Assembly: GCA_964395715.1 (NCBI GenBank) | Contig: CAYNAU010000002.1 | Coordinates: forward strand, 248,001-312,000 | Direction of reading: 5' to 3' | DNA: 64,000 nucleotides | Source of the DNA: Porticoccus sp964395715 | GTDB taxonomy: Bacteria > Pseudomonadota > Gammaproteobacteria > Pseudomonadales > Porticoccaceae | In this document: positions 9,438 to 17,580 of the stretch, piece by piece | How the letters are laid out: the number at the start of each line of letters is the position of its first letter | Numbering within the stretch: position 1 is the stretch's first letter | Program-made: the position numbers and the translations under genes | The notes under the pieces: model-generated | Told to the model about the DNA's origin: nothing | Database searches by the model: none | The model's input: only the letters and a program-made list of their open reading frames with translations

Positions 9438-10195
9438 ACTGGCCAAATAGCTTGGTCGTGACATATGACGACATTGACTCAGCCCTTGAGCAGGAGCGAC
9501 TGGCATTTCAACAGGTGGTGTCCGGAAACCTGGAAAACGCCTGCTCTGCCTGGTCCACCAGACGATGCCTTGTGGCACCCTATGCCTTTAGTCGACACCA
9601 GCACTTTGAACAGGCTGCACAAGCCTCCAGCGACATGGGTTGGCCTGTTTCCTTGCGTCAAACGGGCGGAGGGGTTACCCCGCAAGGGCCGGGTATCATC
9701 AATATCTCCCTCGCGTTGGCGAACTCGACAGGAGCACAACTCTCCATTGCCGATAGTTACCGCCTGATCTGCGGCCCTATCATTTCAGAATTACAGTTAC
9801 TGGATGTAGAGGCTGAATGCGCCACGGTGGAAGGCGCTTTTTGCGATGGCGCCTATAATGTGGTGACCTATGGTCGCAAGGTGGCGGGTACGGCACAGCG
9901 AAGGTCTCGCCTGAAGCAGCACCCTGATCGCCAGGCCATATTTGCCCATGCCCTGATACTGTTTGATGCTGATCTGGAAGCTGCTATCAAGGCAGTTAAC
10001 CGGCTATACCACCTGATGGGCCAAGAACAGCACTGCCAAACCTCTGTCCACTGCAACTTCACCAGTCTGTATACCAACACTGAGCAAAATCCGCCCGCAG
10101 AACACCTGTGTCAGCGTTTACTGGAGGGCTACAGGGCGGAAATTGAGAAATTGCATTCAACCAATGACGTCAGTGGCAGGCAAGACATTGCATAG
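9434..10195 (+). CDS. Lipoate-protein ligase A family protein
   Basis: About 253 residues of the biotin/lipoate ligase (LplA/LipB) fold. SLRQTGGGVTPQGPG corresponds to the RR.GGG lipoyl-AMP loop of LplA, and GRKVAGTAQRR holds the expected active-site lysine. It probably attaches lipoate or octanoate to the lipoyl-domain protein two genes upstream. The longest reading begins at a TTG overlapping the E2 stop (TTGA); a GTG at 9458 is an alternative. Neither has a clear ribosome-binding site, so translation may be coupled to the E2 gene. It lacks the long C-terminal domain of E. coli LplA. Octanoyltransferase (LipM-like) activity is possible instead. Confidence 0.8.
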   Translation: MNWPNSLVVTYDDIDSALEQERLAFQQVVSGNLENACSAWSTRRCLVAPYAFSRHQHFEQAAQASSDMGWPVSLRQTGGGVTPQGPGIINISLALANSTGAQLSIADSYRLICGPIISELQLLDVEAECATVEGAFCDGAYNVVTYGRKVAGTAQRRSRLKQHPDRQAIFAHALILFDADLEAAIKAVNRLYHLMGQEQHCQTSVHCNFTSLYTNTEQNPPAEHLCQRLLEGYRAEIEKLHSTNDVSGRQDIA

Positions 10196-10245
10196 CATGA
10201 TCGATTCCACTGTACTAACGGTATGTTGCAGAGATATCCTACTGG

Positions 10246-11820
10246 TTATTCCCATTCAATAGTAGCCGGCGGCTTGCTGGAAACATCATAGGCAACCCTG
10301 GAGATGCCTGAGATTTCATTGATAATGCGATTGGAAACCCTCTCCAATAATTCATAGGGCAAATGAGCCCAGCGGGCCGTCATGAAATCTACCGTTTCCA
10401 CGGCACGCAGGGATACCACGTATTTATAGCGACGGGCATCGCCCACCACACCCACGGATTTCACCGGCAGGAATACCACAAACGCCTGGCTGGTTTTGTG
10501 GTACCAATCTGCCTTGTGCAGCTCCTCGATAAAGATAGCATCGGCTTCGCGCAGCAGATCGGCGTAATCCTTTTTGACCTCACCAAGAATACGCACGCCC
10601 AGACCCGGGCCAGGAAACGGATGGCGGTAGACCATGTCGTAGGGCAGCCCCAGCTCAAGGCCTATTTTGCGAACTTCGTCTTTGAACAACTCACGCAGTG
10701 GCTCTACCAGCTCCATTTTCATATCGTCCGGCAGGCCGCCGACATTGTGGTGTGACTTGATGACGTGGGCCTTGCCGGTTTTGGCCGCAGCAGATTCGAT
10801 TACATCCGGGTAGATCGTTCCCTGCGCCAGCCACTTGATATCAGAAAGCTTGGTGGATTCCTCATCAAAAACTTCGATAAAGGTATTGCCGATGATCTTG
10901 CGTTTCTGTTCCGGATCATCCACCCCGGCAAGCTTGCTGAGGAAGCGGTCTTCGGCATCCACACGGATGACCTTGACGCCCATGTTCTTGGCGAACATTT
11001 CCATCACCTGGTCACCTTCGTTCTTGCGCAGCAGGCCGTTGTCCACAAACACACAGGTAAGGTGGTCGCCAATCGCCTTGTGTAACAGCGCGGCTACCAC
11101 GGAGGAATCGACACCACCGGAGAGGCCCAGCAACACGGGATCATTGCCCACCTGGCAACGAATACGTGCGATGCTGTCCTCAATAATATGCGCGGGCGTC
11201 CAAAGGGCCGCACACTCGCAAATGGTCAACACAAAGTGTTCAAAAATACGCATCCCCTGAAGGGTGTGTGTCACTTCCGGGTGGAACTGCACGCCGTAGA
11301 AATCCCGCTGAGGGCAGTACATACCGGCAATCGGACAAGACTCCGTAGAGGCCATCACTTCAAATCTGTCGGGCAGCTCGGTCACTTTATCTCCATGACT
11401 CATCCAGACATCCAGTAACGGGCCACCACCGTGGTCCACGTGATCGACAACATCCCGCAACAGTCTGCTACTGCCATGCACCTTGACCTGGGCATAACCG
11501 AATTCCTGCAGATGGGAACCCTGCACGGTACCACCCAGCTGTTCCGCCATGGTCTGCATGCCGTAGCAGATGCCCAGAACGGGAATACCCATTTCAAACA
11601 CCACCTGGGGAGCACGCGGCGAAAATCCGGCTGTGACAGACTCAGGACCTCCGGCAAGAATGATGCCCTTGGGATTGAATTCACGAATGGCCGCTTCATC
11701 CATATCCCATGGATGGATTTCCGAATACACACCAATTTCCCTGACCCGACGCGCAATCAGCTGCGTGTATTGAGAGCCAAAATCGAGAATCAGGATCCTG
11801 TGTGAATGAATGTCTGTCAT
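10246..11820 (-). CDS. guaA: GMP synthase (glutamine-hydrolysing)
   Basis: 524-residue enzyme that aminates XMP to GMP with glutamine and ATP, the last step of guanine nucleotide synthesis. The N-terminal class I amidotransferase has ILDFGSQYTQLIARR and the nucleophile in GICYGMQTMAEQ, with the HPEVTH triad histidine. The ATP-pyrophosphatase P-loop is GLSGGVDSSVVAALL. The C-terminal dimerisation domain ends in the usual PPATIEWE. Length and ends are standard. It lies downstream of guaB with an 84-bp gap that contains a strong hairpin. It converges with the lipoate ligase gene. Confidence 0.98.
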   Translation of the reverse strand: MTDIHSHRILILDFGSQYTQLIARRVREIGVYSEIHPWDMDEAAIREFNPKGIILAGGPESVTAGFSPRAPQVVFEMGIPVLGICYGMQTMAEQLGGTVQGSHLQEFGYAQVKVHGSSRLLRDVVDHVDHGGGPLLDVWMSHGDKVTELPDRFEVMASTESCPIAGMYCPQRDFYGVQFHPEVTHTLQGMRIFEHFVLTICECAALWTPAHIIEDSIARIRCQVGNDPVLLGLSGGVDSSVVAALLHKAIGDHLTCVFVDNGLLRKNEGDQVMEMFAKNMGVKVIRVDAEDRFLSKLAGVDDPEQKRKIIGNTFIEVFDEESTKLSDIKWLAQGTIYPDVIESAAAKTGKAHVIKSHHNVGGLPDDMKMELVEPLRELFKDEVRKIGLELGLPYDMVYRHPFPGPGLGVRILGEVKKDYADLLREADAIFIEELHKADWYHKTSQAFVVFLPVKSVGVVGDARRYKYVVSLRAVETVDFMTARWAHLPYELLERVSNRIINEISGISRVAYDVSSKPPATIEWE

Positions 11821-11854
11821 AACCCTGCCATTGCCAGTTAAAAGCCAATTTAAA

Positions 11855-11875
11855 AGGGCTGCACCATGCAGCCCT
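11855..11875 (-). terminator. Hairpin between guaB and guaA
   Basis: A perfect 9-bp stem, AGGGCTGCA paired with TGCAGCCCT around a 3-nt loop. On the minus strand it is followed by TTTTAAATTGG, a short U-rich run. It lies 30 bp after the guaB stop and 35 bp before the guaA start, so it may partly terminate guaB transcripts or protect their 3' ends. Confidence 0.6.
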
Positions 11876-11904
11876 GTTTGTTCTGTTTAATCCATTCGCA
11901 CCCG

Positions 11905-13371
11905 TTAACGGGGGTAATTGGGCGCTTCCTTGGTAATCGCCACATCGTGTACGTGGCTTTCACCCATGCCTGCGGATGTTACCCTGACAAAATTGGGTTT
12001 GCTGCGCAACGTCTCGATATCGATGCTGCCGGTGTAACCCATGGCCGAGCGCACGCCACCCATCATCTGGTGGATAATACCGGCAACCGGGCCCTTGTAG
12101 GGAACACGTCCTTCAATGCCTTCAGGCACCAGCTTTTCTACACCCTGGCTGGCATCCTGGAAGTAACGATCACTGGAGCCTACTGTCTGAGCCATGGCCC
12201 CCATGGAACCCATACCGCGATAGGATTTATACGTACGACCCTGATACAGCTCAATTTCACCCGGCGCCTCTTCGGTGCCGGCAAACATGGAGCCCATCAT
12301 CACGGAGTGTGCTCCTGCTGCCAGGGCCTTCGCCACGTCACCTGAAAAACGGATGCCGCCATCGGCGATAACGGGAATATCATGCTTGCTCAGCGCGGCC
12401 ACTACGTTAGCTACCGCAGAAATTTGCGGAACACCGATACCAGTGACGATACGGGTGGTACAGATAGAACCCGGGCCGATGCCAACCTTGATGCCATCGG
12501 CACCTGCCGCAGCTAACGCCAAAGCAGCCTCTGCCGTGGCGATATTGCCTCCAATCACGTCCACATCAGGATACATCTGCTTGATGCGGCGCACCCGCTC
12601 CAGCACATTTCGGGAATGGCCGTGGGCTGTATCCACTACCAGCACGTCAACGCCTTCGCGAATTAATGCCTCGACGCGGTCATCGGTATCAAGGCTGGTA
12701 CCCACGGAAGCACCGACCCGGAGGCGACCCTGATCGTCTTTACAGGCGCTGGGGTATTTCTCGGCCTTATCGATATCTTTTACCGTGATCAAGCCACGCA
12801 ATTCAAAATCGTCGTTGACCACCAGTACTTTTTCGATGCGGTGCTTGTGCAGCAGTGACTTCACCTCATCTGCACTGGCCCCTTCCCTGACCGTCACCAA
12901 TCGCTCTTTCGGGGTCATGATCGCCGATACCGGCAGATCCAGGCTGGGCTCAAAGCGCACATCCCGACGAGTCACAATACCCACTAGTTCACCGTTACTT
13001 ACTACGGGAACACCGGAAATATTGTTTTCCCGCGTCAGGGCCAATAGCGCGCTGACCGGCTCTTCTGCATGGATGGTAATCGGGTCTTTAACAACACCAC
13101 TCTCGAATTTTTTCACCGCCCGCACTTCCAGGGCCTGTTTTTCAATGGTCATGCTCTTGTGAACAATACCAACACCGCCTTCCTGGGCGAGCGCGATGGC
13201 CAAGCGAGCTTCTGTAACAGTATCCATGGCCGCTGACAGCAGCGGGATATTCATTTCTATTCGGCGGGTAAGGCGGGTTTTTAGCGACACATCTTTGGCG
13301 GTGATCTCGGAATAACCGGGCACCAACAACACGTCATCAAAGGTGAGTGCTTCTTCTGCGATTCGCAACAT
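11905..13371 (-). CDS. guaB: Inosine-5'-monophosphate dehydrogenase
   Basis: 488-residue enzyme that oxidises IMP to XMP with NAD+, the committed step to GMP. The (beta/alpha)8 barrel is interrupted by two CBS domains (about residues 95-200: PITIHAEEPVSALLAL and VSAIMTPKERLVTV). The catalytic cysteine lies in GIGPGSICTTRIVTG, and the flap region includes YRGMGSMGAM. The C-terminal half holds GIEGRVPYKGPV. Start MLRIAEEALTFDDVLL is the canonical bacterial one. Divergent from xseA, with a TATAAT -10 element about 90 bp upstream. Forms a gua locus with guaA. Confidence 0.98.
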   Translation of the reverse strand: MLRIAEEALTFDDVLLVPGYSEITAKDVSLKTRLTRRIEMNIPLLSAAMDTVTEARLAIALAQEGGVGIVHKSMTIEKQALEVRAVKKFESGVVKDPITIHAEEPVSALLALTRENNISGVPVVSNGELVGIVTRRDVRFEPSLDLPVSAIMTPKERLVTVREGASADEVKSLLHKHRIEKVLVVNDDFELRGLITVKDIDKAEKYPSACKDDQGRLRVGASVGTSLDTDDRVEALIREGVDVLVVDTAHGHSRNVLERVRRIKQMYPDVDVIGGNIATAEAALALAAAGADGIKVGIGPGSICTTRIVTGIGVPQISAVANVVAALSKHDIPVIADGGIRFSGDVAKALAAGAHSVMMGSMFAGTEEAPGEIELYQGRTYKSYRGMGSMGAMAQTVGSSDRYFQDASQGVEKLVPEGIEGRVPYKGPVAGIIHQMMGGVRSAMGYTGSIDIETLRSKPNFVRVTSAGMGESHVHDVAITKEAPNYPR

Positions 13372-13462
13372 CGGGATGGCTTACCTCATTGATAATGGAT
13401 GATGGAAACCCCTGCCAACCTGCTGACTTGGCATCAAGTGTTCCATAAAAAGTAAGCACGGC

Positions 13463-13468
13463 ATTATA
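13463..13468 (-). promoter_or_regulatory. Candidate -10 element of the guaB promoter
   Basis: A perfect TATAAT on the minus strand, 92 bp upstream of the guaB ATG in the divergent guaB/xseA spacer. No good -35 hexamer stands at 16-18 bp (the best available is a TG-rich stretch), so an activator or an extended element may compensate. Seen by inspection only. Confidence 0.4.
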
Positions 13469-13569
13469 AGCCGTTACCCTTGAAAACACACCTCTTTTCA
13501 CCGCCGTTAATAGACGTGAAATAGGTGGATTCACGTTGACTCTACACGCTACCGGTGGACAATAGCTGG

Positions 13570-14910
13570 ATGGAAACATCGGTAGTGACATACACGGTTT
13601 CGCAGCTCAATCGCCGAGTCCGGCAATTACTGGAAACCCAGTTCCCGCTGGTCTGGGTCGAAGGTGAAATCTCCAACCTGGCGCGCCCGGCCTCTGGTCA
13701 CTGGTACTTTACTCTCAAAGATGATCAGGCCCAGGTGCGTTGTGCCATGTTTCGCAATCGCAACAGTCTGACTCGCTTCCGCCCCGAAAACGGGAATCAG
13801 GTACTGGCCCGCTGCCGACTCAGTCTTTATGAGGGACGGGGCGAATACCAGCTGATCGTCGAACATCTTGAGGAGGCCGGTCACGGCGCCCTGCAACGTC
13901 AGTATGAAGCGCTGAAACAGCGGCTGGCAGAAGAAGGGTTATTTGACAACAGTCATAAAAAAGCCCTGCCCACCCTCCCTAAACGAATCGGGGTGATCAC
14001 CTCCCCCAGCGGTGCTGCCTTGCACGATATCCTGTCGGTGATGTCACGACGTTTTCCGGCCATTCCTGTACGCATATACCCCACCACTGTTCAGGGAGAT
14101 ACAGCGGCAGCGGCTATCGTCGATGCCATTACTCTCGCCAATGAAGACGACCAGTGCGATGCCCTGATCGTCGGCCGCGGCGGCGGCTCGCTGGAAGATC
14201 TCTGGCCCTTTAATGAGGAAATAGTCGCCAGAGCCATTTTTGCGAGCCGAATTCCTGTGGTCAGCGCAGTGGGTCATGAAGTGGATTTCAGCATTGCAGA
14301 TTTTGTTGCCGACTACCGAGCCCCGACCCCTTCGGCGGCGGCTGAAGTGCTGACCCCCGACGGTATCAAGTTATTGGACAGTTTTATTGACCGGGAAAGG
14401 CTGTTAAAAGAAAGCGCTTATCGTCGCCTGCGTGTCCTGGAACAGCGTATTGACGGCTTGCAACGTCGGCTGCGACACCCCGGCGAGCAACTAAAACATC
14501 AACACCACAGACTGGAGAACCTCTCCCAGCGTCTTGTGAAACAATTGGCACTTCAGCTTGAACGTCAGCAAACCAGGCTGCAACACCTGGGTGCCCGTCT
14601 CCAGCAACGTCACCCCGGGGCCACCCTTAAGCAACTGCAACAGCGACACACGCAGTTGTCTGACCGGTTGCACCGTATTATGGAAAAACAGCTTGAACTC
14701 AAGCGTCAGCAATGGGTCAATGTTTCAAACCTGCTACAGGCTGTCAGTCCTCTGAATACGCTGGACAGAGGGTATGCTATCGTCATGGACGAAGAGCAGA
14801 ATATTCTGCGCCGCGCCTCGGACACGACCCAAGGAAGCACCATCACCGCAAAGCTATCTAACGGATCCCTGCAATGCACTGTCAAAAAAATCATTCCACA
14901 AACGTCCTGA
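13570..14910 (+). CDS. xseA: Exodeoxyribonuclease VII large subunit
   Basis: 446-residue catalytic subunit of exonuclease VII, which degrades single-stranded DNA from both ends into oligonucleotides. It has the N-terminal OB fold (TYTVSQLNRRVRQLLE, WVEGEISNLARPASGHWYFTLKD), the catalytic core with GRGGGSLEDLWPFNEE and SAVGHEVDFSIADFVADYRAPTPS (written here in parts), and a long Gln/Arg-rich coiled coil (about residues 270-390). I favour the ATG at 13570, which has GGTGGA 10 nt upstream. A GTG at 13555 would add five residues. Divergent from guaB. Its 3' end overlaps the next gene by 37 nt. The small subunit xseB is not in the window. Confidence 0.95.
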   Translation: METSVVTYTVSQLNRRVRQLLETQFPLVWVEGEISNLARPASGHWYFTLKDDQAQVRCAMFRNRNSLTRFRPENGNQVLARCRLSLYEGRGEYQLIVEHLEEAGHGALQRQYEALKQRLAEEGLFDNSHKKALPTLPKRIGVITSPSGAALHDILSVMSRRFPAIPVRIYPTTVQGDTAAAAIVDAITLANEDDQCDALIVGRGGGSLEDLWPFNEEIVARAIFASRIPVVSAVGHEVDFSIADFVADYRAPTPSAAAEVLTPDGIKLLDSFIDRERLLKESAYRRLRVLEQRIDGLQRRLRHPGEQLKHQHHRLENLSQRLVKQLALQLERQQTRLQHLGARLQQRHPGATLKQLQQRHTQLSDRLHRIMEKQLELKRQQWVNVSNLLQAVSPLNTLDRGYAIVMDEEQNILRRASDTTQGSTITAKLSNGSLQCTVKKIIPQTS

Positions 14911-16778
14911 CAAGTTTTATTTCACTCTTTTTCGTCCTGTTTTTCTGCGTCGGCAGCCAGGCCGCCGATGTTAACGACAAGAGTTCCAGCGATTCTGTCA
15001 GCACCGATGCGGTCTGGGACTTGGGAGACCTGTATCCGGACATTGCCAGCTGGGATAAAGACCGCGACAACATTGCCGCGCGAATCGTCACCCTGACAGA
15101 ATGCAAGGGTAAGCTCGGCGACAACGCCGACCAACTCGCCAGTTGCCTTAACAAAATTAGTGACACCTACAAGGACCTGCTGCACCTGTATGTCTACTCG
15201 TTTCTGGCCAGGGACACCGATTTCAGCAATGCCGAGTACCTGGAGCGCGCCTCGGTTGCCCAGATGCTGGTCACTCAAATGATCGAAGCCACCAGTTTTG
15301 TGAGCCCGGAATTAATCACCATTGGTGAGGAAAAACTCAGCCGCTTCCAGAAGCAGACCGACAAGCTGGCTGACCACGATTTCTTTATCCGCAAAACCCT
15401 GCACATGGCCCCCTACACACTCAGTGATGCAGAAGAGCGGATTCTGGCAGCGACATTTGACACCATGCAGACACCCTCCAGTGTCTACGATGTTCTCACC
15501 AATGCCGAGATGCCGATGCCGACGGTGACTCTCTCCGATGGCAATGAGGTGGTGCTGACGCCCGCGGGTTACTCGCAATACCGGGCTGTGAACAATCGAG
15601 ACGACCGCAAACTGGTGTTCGATCAATTCTGGGAAACCTATCAGAACTACCGGCAGACCCTGGGATTAACTCTCGAAGGTCAGGTGAAAAATGATGTATT
15701 GATGGCTCGTCTGAGGGGCTTTGACTCAGCGCTGCAGCGCGCCCAGGCAGAGGACAACATACCCCAGACGGTCTACCACGCACTGGTGGATACAGTGAAT
15801 GAACACCTTGACAGCCTCCATCGACTGGTGAAATTGCGCCAGCGCGTGCTCGGTCTGAAAGAATCCCACTACTACGACATCTATCCCGCGGTAGTTCCTC
15901 TGGATCGCACCTACAGCCTTGAAGAAACAAAGGCGCTGACCATCTCGGCCCTGCAACCTCTGGGGAATGACTACATCAAAACCTTTACCGATGCCGTCAA
16001 CCAAAACTGGATGCATGTCTATCCCAGTCCCGGCAAACGCAGTGGCGCCTACGTAATGGGAGCGGCCTATGACGCTCATCCTTATATGTTGCTTAACTTT
16101 GATGACACCATCGAATCCGTCAGTACCTTTGCCCACGAATGGGGCCATGCCATGCATTCGCTGCTGGCCAACCGCAACCAGCCGTTTACCAAGGCAGATT
16201 ACGCAACCTTCACGGCAGAAATTGCATCAACGGCCAACGAGGTCCTGCTGTTTGAATACCTGCGCAGCAACGCCAAAACCGACCAGGAACGTCTCCACTA
16301 CCTGTTCAAGGAATTGAATCAATTGCGGGGCACCTTCTTCCGTCAGACACAGTTTGCAGAATTTGAGCTGGCTATCCACGAGCATGTGGAAAATGGCGGT
16401 GCACTTTCTGGCGACAAACTCAATGCGATGTATGGCGACCTGCTGAAACGCTATTTTGGGCATGACAAGGGCGTCATGACCATTGACGATGCCTATACCG
16501 CCGAGTGGGCCTATATCCCCCATTTCTACCGCAACTTTTACGTATACCAGTACGCCACCTCCATTTCCGCCGCCTACTACCTGATGGACCGGGTGCTGAA
16601 TGATGGCGAAGAGGCACAGCAACAATACCTCGACATTCTGAGAGCCGGCGGTTCCGATTACCCCTACGAAATCTTACTGTCAGCAGGTGTCGATATGGCA
16701 TCAAAGGATGTTTACCTTGCTGTCATTGAACGCATGAACCGCCTGATGGATGAAGCGGAGAAAATTCTGGACAAATAA
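14874..16778 (+). CDS. Exported oligoendopeptidase F-like M3 metallopeptidase
   Basis: 634 residues. Zinc oligopeptidase of family M3 (PepF type), with the HExxH site in TFAHEWGHAMHSLLAN and a downstream glutamate in FTAEIASTANEVLL as third ligand. Unlike cytoplasmic PepF it begins with a signal-like stretch (about residues 14-30: hydrophobic, ending GSQA before ADVND), so it probably works in the periplasm or outside the cell. The start ATG lies inside the end of xseA (37-nt overlap), and no later in-frame start would preserve the signal sequence. It is likely translated by coupling to xseA, and may degrade short peptides from cell-wall or external protein turnover. Confidence 0.88.
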   Translation: MHCQKNHSTNVLTSFISLFFVLFFCVGSQAADVNDKSSSDSVSTDAVWDLGDLYPDIASWDKDRDNIAARIVTLTECKGKLGDNADQLASCLNKISDTYKDLLHLYVYSFLARDTDFSNAEYLERASVAQMLVTQMIEATSFVSPELITIGEEKLSRFQKQTDKLADHDFFIRKTLHMAPYTLSDAEERILAATFDTMQTPSSVYDVLTNAEMPMPTVTLSDGNEVVLTPAGYSQYRAVNNRDDRKLVFDQFWETYQNYRQTLGLTLEGQVKNDVLMARLRGFDSALQRAQAEDNIPQTVYHALVDTVNEHLDSLHRLVKLRQRVLGLKESHYYDIYPAVVPLDRTYSLEETKALTISALQPLGNDYIKTFTDAVNQNWMHVYPSPGKRSGAYVMGAAYDAHPYMLLNFDDTIESVSTFAHEWGHAMHSLLANRNQPFTKADYATFTAEIASTANEVLLFEYLRSNAKTDQERLHYLFKELNQLRGTFFRQTQFAEFELAIHEHVENGGALSGDKLNAMYGDLLKRYFGHDKGVMTIDDAYTAEWAYIPHFYRNFYVYQYATSISAAYYLMDRVLNDGEEAQQQYLDILRAGGSDYPYEILLSAGVDMASKDVYLAVIERMNRLMDEAEKILDK

Positions 16779-16880
16779 TCCTCGGCTGACACCAGCAGCA
16801 ACTTTTTTAGAGGCGCGTCAACGAACTAGCTTGGCGCGCGTTATACCGGTTGTCGCAATCACAACAGAAGAGGATTTCTT

Positions 16881-17210
16881 ATGCGCAAATACCTGTTATT
16901 TACCCTGTGCGCCCTGCTCGCTTCCTATACCGCTCTCGCCGAGTCGCTATCCCAACCAATGGCCAAAGGCGAGCACCATCGGGGCCATTTCATGTTTGAC
17001 CGCATGGATACAGATAACGATGGCAACATCACCCAGGAAGAACATGAACAGGGGCTGGAACGCATGCTGGCAAAACGTCGCGCCCACTTTGCCGCAATGG
17101 ATAAAGATGGCGATGGCATGGTGAGCAAGCAAGAGGCAATGGCCGCAAAGGCAGAAATGCAAGAGAGAGTTCGCGAAAAACGCCGGCTAAACCCGGACGC
17201 CCCAAATTAA
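16881..17210 (+). CDS. Small exported EF-hand calcium-binding protein
   Basis: 109 residues. Signal peptide at about 1-20 (ends in TALA before ESLSQ). Two EF-hand loops follow: DTDNDGNITQEE and DKDGDGMVSKQE, both with acidic residues at positions 1, 3, 5 and 12. His and Met residues between signal and loops might add metal binding. AGAGGA lies 8 nt before the ATG, and a strong terminator follows 13 bp after the stop. It should be a periplasmic calcium sensor or buffer; no partner is visible. The gene 100 bp upstream is the exported oligopeptidase, but co-transcription is uncertain. Confidence 0.85.
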   Translation: MRKYLLFTLCALLASYTALAESLSQPMAKGEHHRGHFMFDRMDTDNDGNITQEEHEQGLERMLAKRRAHFAAMDKDGDGMVSKQEAMAAKAEMQERVREKRRLNPDAPN

Positions 17211-17223
17211 TAAGTATCAAACC

Positions 17224-17256
17224 AACGGCATACTGCAACAGTATGCCGTTGTTCTG
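17224..17256 (+). terminator. Intrinsic terminator after the EF-hand gene
   Basis: A perfect 12-bp stem (AACGGCATACTG / CAGTATGCCGTT, loop CAA) followed by a T-rich run (GTTCTGTT). It closes the xseA-peptidase-EF-hand strand of transcription before the porin. Confidence 0.85.
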
Positions 17257-17452
17257 TTCACCCGCTTCCATTTTCTTTAAACAACCCTTTTTTCTATTAC
17301 TTTTCTTAACCGATTTTTCACTGAAAACGCTTTATTTTCTGTGCCCTAAAATAATCCCACGCTCAGATTCGGCGCACTATTCTAAGTCAACCCTGCTTTT
17401 ATCTGACCAGAATTTTTTATTTATTTTCTTATTAGTCAATAACTTATTGTTT

Positions 17453-17468
17453 TGGCATATTTTATGCT
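17453..17468 (+). promoter_or_regulatory. Candidate sigma-54 (-24/-12) promoter of the porin gene
   Basis: TGGCATATTTTATGCT places GG and GC exactly 10 nt apart, as in -24/-12 promoters (consensus TGGCAC-N5-TTGCW). Transcription would start near 17478, giving a leader of about 100 nt that includes the terminator at 17506. The same bases form an 8-bp inverted repeat (17452-17470), and the stretch is AT-rich, so chance is possible. The 180 bp upstream, back to the EF-hand terminator, are AT-rich with no clear NtrC site. Confidence 0.45.
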
Positions 17469-17505
17469 AAGTGGAAGTTGACATTGCATTCTGTTGGGTA
17501 ACGAA

Positions 17506-17547
17506 GCCCGTACGCCTCCATCCGGCGTGCGGGCTTTTTTGTTTTTT
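17506..17547 (+). terminator. Leader terminator upstream of the porin (possible antitermination target)
   Basis: Stem GCCCGTACGCC / GGCGTGCGGGC (11 bp, one G-U pair), 7-nt loop, followed by TTTTTTG and a longer T run. It ends about 35-40 nt before the porin ATG, and the previous gene already has its own terminator at 17224. It therefore sits in the porin's 5' leader, where it would attenuate the porin unless read through. It is preceded by ACGAAGCCC, like the nasF leader (AAGAAGCCC). Confidence 0.75.
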
Positions 17548-17580
17548 TTAGTTTGGGGATTTTTAACTCGAGGAGTTTTT

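Noticed and set aside
17478..17505. Sigma-70 promoter starting with a perfect TTGACA upstream of the porin
   Set aside because: No acceptable -10 hexamer occurs 15-19 bp downstream; the match is probably chance.
17494..17580. Extended N-terminus for the porin
   Set aside because: It would be translated through the leader terminator from a TTG without a ribosome-binding site, whereas the ATG at 17581 has a good site and starts a normal signal peptide.
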